Below, piece by piece: positions 51,815-60,622 of a stretch of DNA of 64,000 nucleotides. The number at the start of each line of letters is the position of its first letter. Position 1 is the stretch's first letter. The translations under genes and the position numbers were made by a program. Source of the stretch: M55B144 sp964550615 (GTDB lineage Bacteria; Bipolaricaulota; Bipolaricaulia; UBA7950; UBA9294); contig CAZKAB010000005.1 in NCBI GenBank assembly GCA_964550615.1, positions 15,640 through 79,639 on the forward strand. Reading direction: 5' to 3'. The notes under the pieces were generated by a model. It was not told where the DNA came from. It searched no databases and saw only the letters and a program-made list of their open reading frames with translations.

Positions 51815-52789
51815 TTATGCTGTGTAGGCACGATGCTGAGATTGTAATTGCTCGATCATGTTTTGCGTCATCGACGCAAGATCATAGGTTGGTTTCCACT
51901 CCCATTCCTTCCGTGCGGCGGTATCATCGATTGTTCGTGGCCAGGAGTCGGCGATCTTCTGACGGCTGTCTGGTTCGTAATCGCAGGTGAAGCCGGGAAT
52001 GTGTTTGGCGATCTCTCTTGCCAGTTTGCCGATTGAAAAACTCATGCCGGCGAGATTGAAGTCGCAGTGATGCTCCAGCCGAACTTGATCCGCCTCCATC
52101 AGCTTAATCGTAGCGTTGATACAATCAGGCATGTACATCATCGGGAGCACCGTGCCTTCATGTACGTAAGACGTGTAGTGCCCGTGTTGTACTGCAGCAT
52201 AGAAGATCGCAACTGCGTAGTCCGTCGTTCCCCCGCCGGGCGGGGTTTTGCTTGATATGATGCCTGGGTAGCGTACGCCGCGAACGTCGAGGCCGAAGCG
52301 ATGCACGTAGTAGTCTCCCAGAAGCTCCCCTGCCACCTTTGTTACGCCGTACATCGTTGTCGGCTTAAGTGACGTGTCCTGTGGAGCGGGATCTTTCGGC
52401 GTATTGGGCCCAAAGACGGCTATGGAACTCGGCGAGAAGACGCGCGTCAATCCCCGTTCCCGTGCGAGTTCGAGAACGTTATACAATCCGCTGGTGTTGA
52501 TAGCCCACGCCAATTGCGGTCTCTCCTCGCCAACGGCGGACAAAATTGCGGCCATGTGAAATATCGCGTCGATGTTGTATCTATCAACGACAAGCGCGAT
52601 CTGCTCCTTGTCCAGCACGTCAACCAACTCGAACGGGCCGTCATCCGAATGTTCTTGGTCCTGGGGTGTTCTCAGATCGGACGCGACGACGTTCTGGGTG
52701 CCGTAGCGCTCGCGGAGAGCGGTGGTTAGTTCAGAGCCAATCTGGCCGGCGGCTCCGGTCACGAGAATTCTGTTCATCCTCTTCGTCAA
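51815..52789 (-). CDS. L-threonine 3-dehydrogenase, SDR (epimerase-like) type
   Basis: A 324-residue extended short-chain dehydrogenase. ILVTGAAGQIGSELTTALRE binds NAD, HMAAILSAVGEERPQLAWAI and SSIAVFGPNTPKDPAPQDT are close to the UDP-galactose-epimerase-like threonine dehydrogenases, and YGVTK is the catalytic YxxxK. RYPGIISSKTPPGGGTTDYA, a signature of that group, is present. It oxidises threonine to 2-amino-3-ketobutyrate. The TTG at 52789 is chosen because GGGAGG lies 6 nt upstream; the ATG at 52777 is the alternative. No glycine C-acetyltransferase (kbl) gene is adjacent. Confidence 0.85.
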   Translation of the reverse strand: MTKRMNRILVTGAAGQIGSELTTALRERYGTQNVVASDLRTPQDQEHSDDGPFELVDVLDKEQIALVVDRYNIDAIFHMAAILSAVGEERPQLAWAINTSGLYNVLELARERGLTRVFSPSSIAVFGPNTPKDPAPQDTSLKPTTMYGVTKVAGELLGDYYVHRFGLDVRGVRYPGIISSKTPPGGGTTDYAVAIFYAAVQHGHYTSYVHEGTVLPMMYMPDCINATIKLMEADQVRLEHHCDFNLAGMSFSIGKLAREIAKHIPGFTCDYEPDSRQKIADSWPRTIDDTAARKEWEWKPTYDLASMTQNMIEQLQSQHRAYTA

Positions 52790-52819
52790 GACAATCCTCC
52801 CTCGAGTGGTGAGTGGTGT

Positions 52820-52849
52820 ATTGTACTTTATACCCATGGGATCAGGCAA
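52820..52849 (-). promoter_or_regulatory. Promoter of the threonine dehydrogenase gene
   Basis: On the minus strand TTGCCT (52844-52849), 18 nt, TACAAT (52820-52825), about 30 nt before the TTG start. The -35 lies just beyond the 3' end of the next gene. Confidence 0.55.
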
Positions 52850-52870
52850 TGAGGCGTCCAGACGGTCCGA

Positions 52871-53764
52871 CTAATGGGCAATCAGCAACAGTATCAAGGC
52901 AGCAACCGCTGCAATGGAGCTTACCGCGGAGAGAAGAACAACAGCCTTCTGCTCGCCGAGCCGCCGCGCAAGACGGTGGTGGATGTGGTCCCGGTCGCCG
53001 GTGAAGATCGATCGGTGGTTTGCCGTGCGGCGGATGACGGCAAACGCAGTGTCGGCGATAGGCAGACCGCTGATCAGCAGCATTGCCGGTATCGCCAGAA
53101 CGGTCGGTCGCTTTGTGAACATGCTGATCGTGATCAAGGCCACGGAGAAGCCTACGAACTCAGCGCCGGTATCTCCCAGTAGCAGCCGGGCGCGGGAGTG
53201 GTTGAAAGGGAAGAAGGCAACGAGCGCGCCGCATGTGGTGGCGGCACGCACTGTGGCGAGCGGGTCACCGGAGACGAAGCCGGCGATGGAAAGAGCAATC
53301 AATCCTGGCGTGATTGACCCGATAAGAAGACCGTCGAGGCCGTCGATCAGATTGATCGCGTTGAATAGGACAACAATCCACACAAAGGAGGCGACTCCCG
53401 TGATCAGGGGAAGAGCCGGCGCTAGGCGGGCAAACCCTATCGCTGCCAGACCGGCTGCCAGCGCCTGACCGCCAAGCTTCTGCCATGGGGAGATATCGTA
53501 GAGGTCGTCAACGACGCCTACGAGAATAGCCGCGACCACGCCCAGAGCGATGAACGCCTCTACCGTGTGGGCGATTGACACGCCTGCGATGATGATTCCT
53601 ATGATTACTGCGGGTCCACCGATCGGGCGACCATCGCCACGCGCAAAGAGAGGCCAACGTCTACTCCCTTCGCTGCTGCCGGACGCAACGAGAATCATTC
53701 CGGCTGCGACGAGTGTGGTGCCGGCTGCGATGCCAAATGCGAGCAGTATTGATGCAACATGCAT
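52871..53764 (-). CDS. WecA/MraY-family glycosyl-1-phosphate transferase
   Basis: A 297-residue integral membrane enzyme that links a sugar-1-phosphate to undecaprenyl phosphate. It has about nine or ten membrane segments. The family motifs are VGVVDDLYDI (metal-binding aspartates), NAINLIDGLDGL, LLLGDTGAEFVG and the histidine-rich DRDHIHHRL of the WecA branch. LGDTGAEF deviates from the usual LGDxGS. It probably starts synthesis of a cell-surface glycan. The ATG at 53764 has no ribosome-binding site and sits 6 nt from a -10 box. The arginine-rich cytoplasmic end RRTANHRS is typical. Confidence 0.88.
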   Translation of the reverse strand: MHVASILLAFGIAAGTTLVAAGMILVASGSSEGSRRWPLFARGDGRPIGGPAVIIGIIIAGVSIAHTVEAFIALGVVAAILVGVVDDLYDISPWQKLGGQALAAGLAAIGFARLAPALPLITGVASFVWIVVLFNAINLIDGLDGLLIGSITPGLIALSIAGFVSGDPLATVRAATTCGALVAFFPFNHSRARLLLGDTGAEFVGFSVALITISMFTKRPTVLAIPAMLLISGLPIADTAFAVIRRTANHRSIFTGDRDHIHHRLARRLGEQKAVVLLSAVSSIAAVAALILLLIAH

Positions 53765-53770
53765 GCAGGG

Positions 53771-53799
53771 AGTTTAGATGGGGAAAGCGCTCCTGGCAA
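53771..53799 (-). promoter_or_regulatory. Promoter of the WecA-family gene, leaderless-type
   Basis: On the minus strand TTGCCA (53794-53799), 17 nt, TAAACT (53771-53776). The ATG at 53764 follows after 6 nt, placing the expected transcription start on its first base. The -35 lies in the end of the exported protein's gene region. Confidence 0.45.
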
Positions 53800-53805
53800 G
53801 CGGGT

Positions 53806-55053
53806 CTACCAGTGGAGGCCCATTCCGAGCTTCCATTCGGAGAAGCCGGTGGTATCGATCACCACTTGGCTCGAGACGGAGAAGATCGAGCCGAATTCTA
53901 TGGCAATTCCCATATCGCTCTGTCCCCAATCGAACAGGAGACCGGTGGAGGTTCCGAAGAACGTGTCGACGGAGAAAGTGAATACGCTTCCACCCCCCAG
54001 CGTCTTTACTTCGAGCGAAATTATCTCCCAGTAGTTCTGGGGATAAAAGAGATGAGCCTCGTCCAGGGCATCCGTCTTGAGTTCTACGATCGATCCGTAT
54101 TCGGGGGTCGTGATCACGTAGTCAGTGGTGTTCAGGTTGGAGATGCTCCGGAACGTGGTCCCGGCGAATGAGGCGCTGAATTCGACGCCATAGATTTCAA
54201 TTCCCGTTATCTGGCCGCCGCTTCCCAGAAGATCGGTGTACAGCTTCAGACATCCATAATCGCTCTCCAATGAGGGAGTGAACGTATGACTTGCTGTCTG
54301 CACCGAAAAGACGTAGTTGAGCGTCAGGTTAAGAGGGGAATCGAAAAGATGCAGGAACGATAGCTCAATTTCCTGACTGGTAAAGCCGGTCTTGCTGAAG
54401 GTGGTGATTCCGGTGATGTCTACGCAACCGAACGCGCAGGCCTTGAATGTGAGCTCCTCGCCTGAGAAGCAAAGCGGGCCGGAATCGATCGTGGGATCAG
54501 TCGTGTATGTCTTGGTGAGCAGGGATGAACTTGTGCTGGAGGAGATCTGGGTGAAACTGATGCCACTCAGATCGGCTCCCACGAACGTCGCGCTTTCGAC
54601 GGATGCGGTACCTGCGAGCAGCTCACCGTATAGGTCGAACACGTATCCGTAGTTCGGGCCGCCCGCCACCTCCGGGCCGATCAAGGCCGAATAGAGCCGT
54701 ATCACCAGTGGGTAGAAATCGAACCGGAGCACGCCTTGCGCATACAGAAACGAGCCGGATTGAGGTTCAAAGAGCATCTGCCCTTCAAATCCGATGAATG
54801 CGAGTGACGCTGACAACCCGAATTCTTGCCACAACCAGCCGTCGAAAATGAAGTCTGAAGTGCTCGACATCTCTATGAATCCGATGCGCAATCCAACATC
54901 CAATGTAGACGTGAATCCGGAGAAGGGCATTGTCTGTTGCGGCGATATCCCGATCTCTGCCTGCCACGTCCCGGTAAACGGGCCGGCAGCCAGACAGGTA
55001 ATAGCCCCCAGCAGTAAGCACGAAAGGATGATTGCTGTAATGCGGTAGCTCAC
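53806..55053 (-). CDS. Exported beta-rich protein, outer-membrane-protein-like
   Basis: A 415-residue protein of unknown function. Residues 1-24 are a signal peptide (ITAIILSCLLLGAITCLAAG). The rest is almost entirely alternating polar and hydrophobic strands rich in serine, threonine, phenylalanine and tyrosine, with few charged residues and no catalytic motif. The C-terminus FSEWKLGMGLHW ends in an aromatic residue, as beta-barrel outer-membrane proteins do. This could be a barrel or surface-layer protein. The GTG start has GGGAG 6 nt upstream. No family is recognised. Confidence 0.7.
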   Translation of the reverse strand: MSYRITAIILSCLLLGAITCLAAGPFTGTWQAEIGISPQQTMPFSGFTSTLDVGLRIGFIEMSSTSDFIFDGWLWQEFGLSASLAFIGFEGQMLFEPQSGSFLYAQGVLRFDFYPLVIRLYSALIGPEVAGGPNYGYVFDLYGELLAGTASVESATFVGADLSGISFTQISSSTSSSLLTKTYTTDPTIDSGPLCFSGEELTFKACAFGCVDITGITTFSKTGFTSQEIELSFLHLFDSPLNLTLNYVFSVQTASHTFTPSLESDYGCLKLYTDLLGSGGQITGIEIYGVEFSASFAGTTFRSISNLNTTDYVITTPEYGSIVELKTDALDEAHLFYPQNYWEIISLEVKTLGGGSVFTFSVDTFFGTSTGLLFDWGQSDMGIAIEFGSIFSVSSQVVIDTTGFSEWKLGMGLHW

Positions 55054-55225
55054 GTTTTGCTCCCTTTCCCTCTTCTAACGCCCCGGTTGTCTGGCATAAG
55101 TCTCATGAAGGCTCCTGTTGCTAGTACATTGAACGTATCTTCCTTCACACGCATACTCCATGTTCTCCGACCAGAGGAAAAGGGAAATCGATCACCTGCG
55201 CGGGTGACGGTGAGAATGGTTCCGG

Positions 55226-55254
55226 TTTACTAACGCCTGAGTCTGTGATAGACT
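55226..55254 (+). promoter_or_regulatory. Promoter of trmY, leaderless-type
   Basis: TTTACT (55226-55231), 17 nt, TAGACT (55249-55254). The ATG at 55263 follows after 8 nt with no ribosome-binding site. Confidence 0.5.
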
Positions 55255-55262
55255 AGTCCATC

Positions 55263-55993
55263 ATGCGACGGTTCGTGTTGTTGGCGCACAAGGCTCCAAT
55301 CTCGCCGGAGTTCACGCTGAACGATCTGCCCGGTGGAGCGGGACGATTGGATGTCCTCTGTCGCGGAATCGGGGCGGCGTTCTTTCTCTCCCACGATCTG
55401 CGGCGGGATGTCGAAGTAAGTTTGTTGATTCAGGACGAGGTGCAGATCAGGCTGGTCGGCGAGAAGGTGCGGCGTCTCAACCCTGACGAGCGGTCGACGG
55501 CGGCGTTGATCAAGCATGCCCTGGAGAAGCTCGATGAGGAAGAAGTACAGAGCACTCCCGGAATCTTCGTATCACGGCGAACCCTTCCCGAGGTGCTGGA
55601 TCGCATGTTCCAGATCGGCGCGCACCCGTACGTATTGCATGAAGACGGGAAACCGATCGATGAGTCGTACATCTCAACCGATCCCGTATTCTTCCTCTCC
55701 GACCACGAGGATTTCTCAGATTCCGAGCAGGACACGCTTGCCGATCTTCCTCGCATCTCTCTGGGAAGGACGGCACTTCACACAAGCCAGTGCATCACTA
55801 TTGTGCACTATCTCCTCGACCGGCTGGCGGACGACGTGAAGGCGGATCTCGTCCTTTGCCACAAAGTGTGGGGGGAGCCGAAGGCGCTCCTTATCAAGGG
55901 GTTGCTCGCGGATTGCGATGTGCCGGTCAATCTTGTGACACATGTTCCACCCTCGATTCTCCCGTTTACGGTCGACGGGCTGAGCGAGGTGCG
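55263..55993 (+). CDS. trmY: TrmY-type tRNA pseudouridine methyltransferase fused to a DUF2007-like domain (3' cut by gap)
   Basis: The N-terminal ~198 residues match TrmY (DUF358/COG1901), a SPOUT methyltransferase that makes N1-methylpseudouridine at tRNA position 54, known mainly from archaea. RRFVLLAHKAPISPEFTLND, then GAGRLDVLCRGIGAAFFLSH and the SAM-knot end ISLGRTALHTSQCITIVHYL are clear. The frame continues into KALLIKGLLADCDVPVNL and LPFTVDGLSEVR, which resemble DUF2007 (putative signal-transducing) domains. The gap at 55994 cuts the protein at residue 243, so its end is unknown. Confidence 0.82.
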
Positions 55994-56093
55994 NNNNNNN
56001 NNNNNNNNNNNNNNNNNNNNNNNNNNNNNNNNNNNNNNNNNNNNNNNNNNNNNNNNNNNNNNNNNNNNNNNNNNNNNNNNNNNNNNNNNNNNN
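55994..56093. other. Assembly gap (100 N), true gap or join
   Basis: Unlike the other two gaps, the flanks share no repeated end. Two convergent genes, the TrmY fusion and the PKD lipoprotein, are both cut here. The sequence lost is of unknown length, and linkage across the gap rests on scaffolding only. Confidence 0.9.
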
Positions 56094-56607
56094 CCACCTC
56101 GCCGCTCGCGGTGGTGCCGTCGCCGAACGACCATATCCAGTCTACGATACTGCCATCTTCATCGTAAGATCCGGATCCGTCGAATTTCGCATCCTGATCC
56201 TTGGGGATGTAGAGAGAGGAGGGCGTTACGGTGAATTGCGGGTGCGGGAAGTGGTTCATTGCCTGTACATTGTGCGTAACCTTGCCCACCGCACCGTCGA
56301 TATCTGTTATTGTCAGAGTAACGGCGTAGAGGCCTTTGGCATAGAACGTGTGATTGGCGATTTCGCCATTCGCGGTTGTTCCGTCGTCGAAGTCCCAATG
56401 GTAGGAAACGATGGCACCATTGGGGCTCTGAGACGCTCCGGCATCGAACTGAACGATCAGCGGTGGATATCCGGCCGGCGTTTGTGGGTTGGTTGTGAAT
56501 TCGGCGTGCAGACCGTTCGCTAACAGGCAACCGCCGAGTGCCGCAAGTGAGATTGTCAGCGCTACGACTGTCAGTGCACGCATCTTCTGCTTTATGTTGT
56601 GGGTCAT
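56094..56607 (-). CDS. PKD-domain lipoprotein (3' cut by gap)
   Basis: At least 171 residues of a surface lipoprotein. The signal sequence VVALTISLAALGGC ends in a lipobox, so the cysteine near residue 27 would be lipid-modified. Two PKD repeats follow, each with the WDFDDGTTANGEI or WSFGDGTTASGEV signature, spaced 88 codons apart. PKD domains mediate protein or glycan contacts on the cell surface. AAGGAG lies 11 nt before the ATG. The repeats continue into the assembly gap, so the full length and any catalytic domain are unknown. Confidence 0.85.
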
Positions 56608-56676
56608 TATCGTTGTTGCTCCTTAGCCTATCGGATGTTTTGAAAGACGCGGCATTCACCGTATCGGCGGCCGCCG

Positions 56677-59103
56677 TCAGGAATCCGCGTCGTCGTCATT
56701 ATTGCCCTTGCCCTCTTGCTTGAGCGCTTCGCGGATCGCTTCCAGGCGATCCGCAACGCGGGAGTATACAGTGTTTTCGGGGAATGCACCGTCCTGCTGC
56801 GGCGTTCCGGCAGGAACGCCGGTCAGAATCTCGATTCCCTGCTCGACGGTATCCACCGGGTAGATGTGAAAATTACCCGCAGAGACCGCGTCGACAACTT
56901 CCTCGGAGAGCATGAGATTGTCCGTATTCTGCGATGGGATAAGTACTCCCTGTTCCCCGGTCAATCCCTTTGCCAGGCAAACCTTGTAAAAACCCTCGAT
57001 CTTCTCGTTCACGCCGCCGATCGGCTGAATCTCTCCCTTCTGATTCACCGATCCGGTTATGGCGATCCCCTGCTTGATAGGCAGATCTGCCAGGCTGGAA
57101 AGGAGGGCGTACAACTCCGTGCTCGATGCGCTGTCTCCGTCGATCATTGAGTAGCTTTGCTCAAAAGCGAGGCTCGCTGACAGACTGAGTGGCTTCTCCT
57201 TTGCGAATCGCTCACCGAGGAAACCCTTCAGAATCATGATCCCTTTCGTGTGTGTGTGCCCGCCCAGCTCGGCTTCACGCTCGATGTCGACTATTCCATC
57301 CTTGCCTGTGTGGGCTGTGGCCGTGATTCTCGATGGTTTACCGAACATGTAGTCACCCAACTGAAGGACGGCGAGGCCGTTCACCTGCCCCACCTTCTCC
57401 CCTTCCGTGTCAACAAGGATCTGACCGCGGGCGATCATCTCTCGAATCTTGTCCTCCAAACGATTGAGTCGGTCATCGTGCTTCTCCAGCGTCTGATGGA
57501 CGTGCTCACCGGTGACGCAAGTTGATCCCTCTTCGCGCGCCCAGTACGACGCCTCCTTGATGATCGAAATCAGATTGCCGAAACGACAGGATAGTTTCTT
57601 CTGATCTCCGGCGAGTGCCGATGAATACTCAACAATCCTGGCGACACCGGTTGCGTCAAACGGCAGGAGCGCCGGCTCTTCCTGGCAACGTGCTCGCAGG
57701 AAGCGGGCAATCTCCTGCTCGTGTTCCGGCGTGCGATCCATCTCAGTGGAAAAGTCGCTCCTTACGGAGAAGAGTTTCGAAAAATCCTCATCGTAGTAGT
57801 GCAACAGCTCGTAGATCTGGGGGCTTCCGATTATGATTATCTTCATCCGCAACGGGATCGGCTCCGGCTTTAGCCCTTCACTTGTGGCGTAGCCGAGCAT
57901 CTGCAATGGGTCTTCGATCCTGATTTCACGTCTCTTGATCGCAATTTTCAGCGCCTCCCAGCTGAGGCCGACGCGAAAGAGATTGTTGGCGTTTACCACA
58001 AGGTACCCACCGTTGGCGCGGTGCAAAGACCCTGCTTTAACCATGCTGAAGTCGGTAATTGCGACGCCCATTTGAACGCGGCGTTCGATGGAACCGAACA
58101 GATTGGTGTAGGTGGCGTTCTGCTCCACGATCACTGGCGCCCCGCCTGTCTTGGAGTTGTCGACAAGGATGTTCACGTAGTAGCGTTTGAACGGATCCGC
58201 TTGCGGCATCGAAAACGGAAGCGGCCCTTGGACGGCGTTGTTCTTGCTTCCCTCCTTGAACTGACCGAGATGCTCTACGATGTCGTCTTTGACGTCTTTG
58301 AGAAATCTGACGACTCGTTCAAGCTCGCCGTAACGCTTCTCGAGTTGGACAAAATGCGGTTCGATAGTGAAGAGGACGGCTTCCTTCGCCAGTTTCTTGA
58401 TCTCTTCCTCTCTGTCCTCTTCCACCCGCGCCATCTCCTGCAAGTTGTCCTGGATGATCGACTGGACACGGCTTTGCTTTTCACGAATGGAAGTTTTCTC
58501 TTCATCCGAGAGAGCAGCGTATTCTTCTTGACTAAGCGGTTCGCCGCTCTCTTGTAGCGGGAGCGTATTGATGCCTATGGGGGTTCGTTGGATTGCGAAT
58601 CCGAGCTCGCGCGCTTCCTTCTCCATGGCGTCGGATAGCTCGGATCGCTTCTCCGTGAATCGCTCCGTGATCCGCTTGCTGCGGGCCTTGAACTCATCAG
58701 TTTCGAAGACCTTTGGGATATCACGCTTCAGGCGCGTGATCAGATGATCCATGTCATCGCGCAGTTGCGTTCCCATCCCCGCCGTCAGTTCGAGGTAGTT
58801 GGGGCTGTATGGGTTGCTGAAGTTATGGACATAACATAAATCAGGCGGAGTGGCCTCGTCCTTGCTGGCATGGCTCAAGAAGTACTCGACGGCCGACATC
58901 TTCCCGGTTCCCGATCCTCCGGCCACATAGATGTTGTATCTATTCTTGCGATCCTTTATTCCTAGGCCGAGGCGGAGCGCCTCGATGGCCCGTTCCTGTC
59001 CGATGATGCGATCGAGTGGTTCGAGCGCTGCGGTCGTATCGAAGTCATAGATCGACGGATCGCATGTGCGGCGTAGCTGTTCTGGTTTCAATTCTTTGAC
59101 CAT
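56677..59103 (-). CDS. Lon-family ATP-dependent protease (LonB/LonC-like)
   Basis: An 808-residue relative of Lon without the N-terminal substrate domain (COG1067). DRIIGQERAIEALRLGLG and the Walker A VAGGSGTGKMSAVEY open the AAA module, which is split by a long helical insertion (residues ~120-270). The protease domain has GDSASSTELYALLSSL with the catalytic serine and PIGGVNEKIEGFYKV with the lysine. The ATG at 59103 follows GGAGG by 8 nt; the open frame beyond it is not family sequence. It ends in an acidic NNDDDADS tail. It probably degrades damaged or regulatory proteins. Confidence 0.92.
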   Translation of the reverse strand: MVKELKPEQLRRTCDPSIYDFDTTAALEPLDRIIGQERAIEALRLGLGIKDRKNRYNIYVAGGSGTGKMSAVEYFLSHASKDEATPPDLCYVHNFSNPYSPNYLELTAGMGTQLRDDMDHLITRLKRDIPKVFETDEFKARSKRITERFTEKRSELSDAMEKEARELGFAIQRTPIGINTLPLQESGEPLSQEEYAALSDEEKTSIREKQSRVQSIIQDNLQEMARVEEDREEEIKKLAKEAVLFTIEPHFVQLEKRYGELERVVRFLKDVKDDIVEHLGQFKEGSKNNAVQGPLPFSMPQADPFKRYYVNILVDNSKTGGAPVIVEQNATYTNLFGSIERRVQMGVAITDFSMVKAGSLHRANGGYLVVNANNLFRVGLSWEALKIAIKRREIRIEDPLQMLGYATSEGLKPEPIPLRMKIIIIGSPQIYELLHYYDEDFSKLFSVRSDFSTEMDRTPEHEQEIARFLRARCQEEPALLPFDATGVARIVEYSSALAGDQKKLSCRFGNLISIIKEASYWAREEGSTCVTGEHVHQTLEKHDDRLNRLEDKIREMIARGQILVDTEGEKVGQVNGLAVLQLGDYMFGKPSRITATAHTGKDGIVDIEREAELGGHTHTKGIMILKGFLGERFAKEKPLSLSASLAFEQSYSMIDGDSASSTELYALLSSLADLPIKQGIAITGSVNQKGEIQPIGGVNEKIEGFYKVCLAKGLTGEQGVLIPSQNTDNLMLSEEVVDAVSAGNFHIYPVDTVEQGIEILTGVPAGTPQQDGAFPENTVYSRVADRLEAIREALKQEGKGNNDDDADS

Positions 59104-59125
59104 CTTGTCTGCCTCCGGGTAGAAT
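59096..59125 (+). promoter_or_regulatory. Promoter of the PLD-like gene, leaderless-type
   Basis: TTGACC (59096-59101), 18 nt, TAGAAT (59120-59125). The ATG at 59136 follows after 10 nt without a ribosome-binding site. The -35 overlaps the first codons of the divergent Lon-family gene. Confidence 0.5.
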
Positions 59126-59135
59126 TCTAGCGCAG

Positions 59136-60224
59136 ATGAGTAGCAGAATACAGTGGGCGAAGATTGCGGCTGTGCTGGCCGTCTCTTTTGCATTGGTGCC
59201 GGCACTTTCAGTTTGCGGAGACACGACCGTGCTTCCCATGATTGGGCGCGTTGGCTCTTGCACATACTGCGACTGTGTTGAGAATGCGATCTCTTCTGCG
59301 CAGGATTCGATCGATCTGCTGCTCTCCGATGCACAACTCGATCAGAATCCGTTGTGGGACGATGTTATTGCCGCATCGGACCGTGGAGTCAAAGTGCGAG
59401 TACTTCTCGACGAAAGCGATTGGTCAACGTCGATTACCGAGAAGAATCGGCCGGCGCTTGGTCTATTGGTTTCGCACGGCATCAATGCCCGCTTCGATGA
59501 TCCCGCGGTAACAACCCACTCCAAGCTGGTCGTGATCGACCGGCGAAGTGTCGTACTCGGATCATCCAACTGGAATCAGCACGCGTTTTACGATCAGGCG
59601 CAGACGGACGTGTTTGTGCGAAACGGTGATGTAGGAGAAGCGTTTGCCGTATATTTCGACCGTCTGTGGGATGGAACTCTCTTCCCCGGTGCTGTTGAGC
59701 TTTCGTCGTCGGTCGCAGTCGAGACGCCGTCAATCATTGCGTTTCCTGAGACGGTTGACACGGCGAACTACGCATCGGCACTTCTGTCGTTCATCCGACA
59801 GGCGCAGAAATCAATCCACGTGGTGATGTACCGGATCTCTTACTACCCACGTTATGGAGACAGTGTGACGAACGACATATTGAACGCCTTGATCGCGGCA
59901 GCGGCGCGCGGATTGGATGTGCGTGTATTCATGGACGACTGCGCGTTCTACCAGGACTCGGCTGCAGCGAATCTCGAGGCAGCCCGTTACTTGAATGATC
60001 ACGGAGTAGACGTACGCATGGACTCTCCAAGCGAGACGACACATGCCAAGTTGGTGATCATCGATGGCAAGACCGCCGTTCTCGGGTCTACCAACTGGAA
60101 CTACTACTCCCTGGAGAAGAACAACGAGGTCGACATTGCACTTGTCGATCTTGCCGGTGTCGCCGCGGTCTACGATGGCTTCTTCAATTCTCTGTGGAAC
60201 GATGGGCGCAGGCTTGGTGACTGA
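59136..60224 (+). CDS. Secreted phospholipase-D-like protein
   Basis: A 362-residue protein with an N-terminal signal peptide (IAAVLAVSFALVPALSVCG) and two PLD domains. Each has an intact HKD motif: THSKLVVIDRRSVVLGSSNWN and THAKLVIIDGKTAVLGSTNWN. The pair forms one active site for phosphodiester cleavage, of phospholipid or nucleic acid (Nuc-type). The cysteines CTYCDC after the signal are unusual. It may hydrolyse extracellular DNA or lipids. The substrate is not predictable from the sequence. Confidence 0.88.
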   Translation: MSSRIQWAKIAAVLAVSFALVPALSVCGDTTVLPMIGRVGSCTYCDCVENAISSAQDSIDLLLSDAQLDQNPLWDDVIAASDRGVKVRVLLDESDWSTSITEKNRPALGLLVSHGINARFDDPAVTTHSKLVVIDRRSVVLGSSNWNQHAFYDQAQTDVFVRNGDVGEAFAVYFDRLWDGTLFPGAVELSSSVAVETPSIIAFPETVDTANYASALLSFIRQAQKSIHVVMYRISYYPRYGDSVTNDILNALIAAAARGLDVRVFMDDCAFYQDSAAANLEAARYLNDHGVDVRMDSPSETTHAKLVIIDGKTAVLGSTNWNYYSLEKNNEVDIALVDLAGVAAVYDGFFNSLWNDGRRLGD

Positions 60225-60230
60225 ACTATC

Positions 60231-60593
60231 CTACTTGGTCGACGGCTTGGTGCCGTCGATCGTGTATCCGCAGTCGGTACAACGCCACGTGATGTCGCCG
60301 GTGAACAGATTGTAGCGTACGGGGATCATGTCGCCCCCGCATTCCGGGCAACGGAGTATGGAAACATCGGTGGGAATCGGTTCCTTGTCCGGGCCGGTGG
60401 CGATCAGATTCACCGGTTCCGGCATCACCAGGTTCACCTGTCCGCTCACTCCCGTTGTTGCGTTGGCCAATCCGACTTCTCCGGAAACATGCACGGTCAG
60501 CCCGTCCTTGCTGAATTGGATCAGGACGATGAGCATTCCAACCAAAAGGCCGATTAACGCTATGGCAGCCGCGGTGACGGCAATCTGTTTCAT
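60231..60593 (-). CDS. Membrane-anchored zinc-ribbon protein
   Basis: A 120-residue protein with one N-terminal membrane segment (IAVTAAAIALIGLLVGMLIV), an exported beta-rich middle with glycine and valine, and a C-terminal zinc ribbon (CPECGGDMIPV, then CTDCGYTI). The ATG at 60593 is set by AAGGAG 8 nt upstream. It lies 30 nt after the nfeD stop and is probably in one transcript with it. Function unknown; the ribbon may face either side depending on whether the segment is cleaved. Confidence 0.8.
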   Translation of the reverse strand: MKQIAVTAAAIALIGLLVGMLIVLIQFSKDGLTVHVSGEVGLANATTGVSGQVNLVMPEPVNLIATGPDKEPIPTDVSILRCPECGGDMIPVRYNLFTGDITWRCTDCGYTIDGTKPSTK

Positions 60594-60622
60594 CTCCGAT
60601 GCTCCTTCTCCATGCGCTTGAT

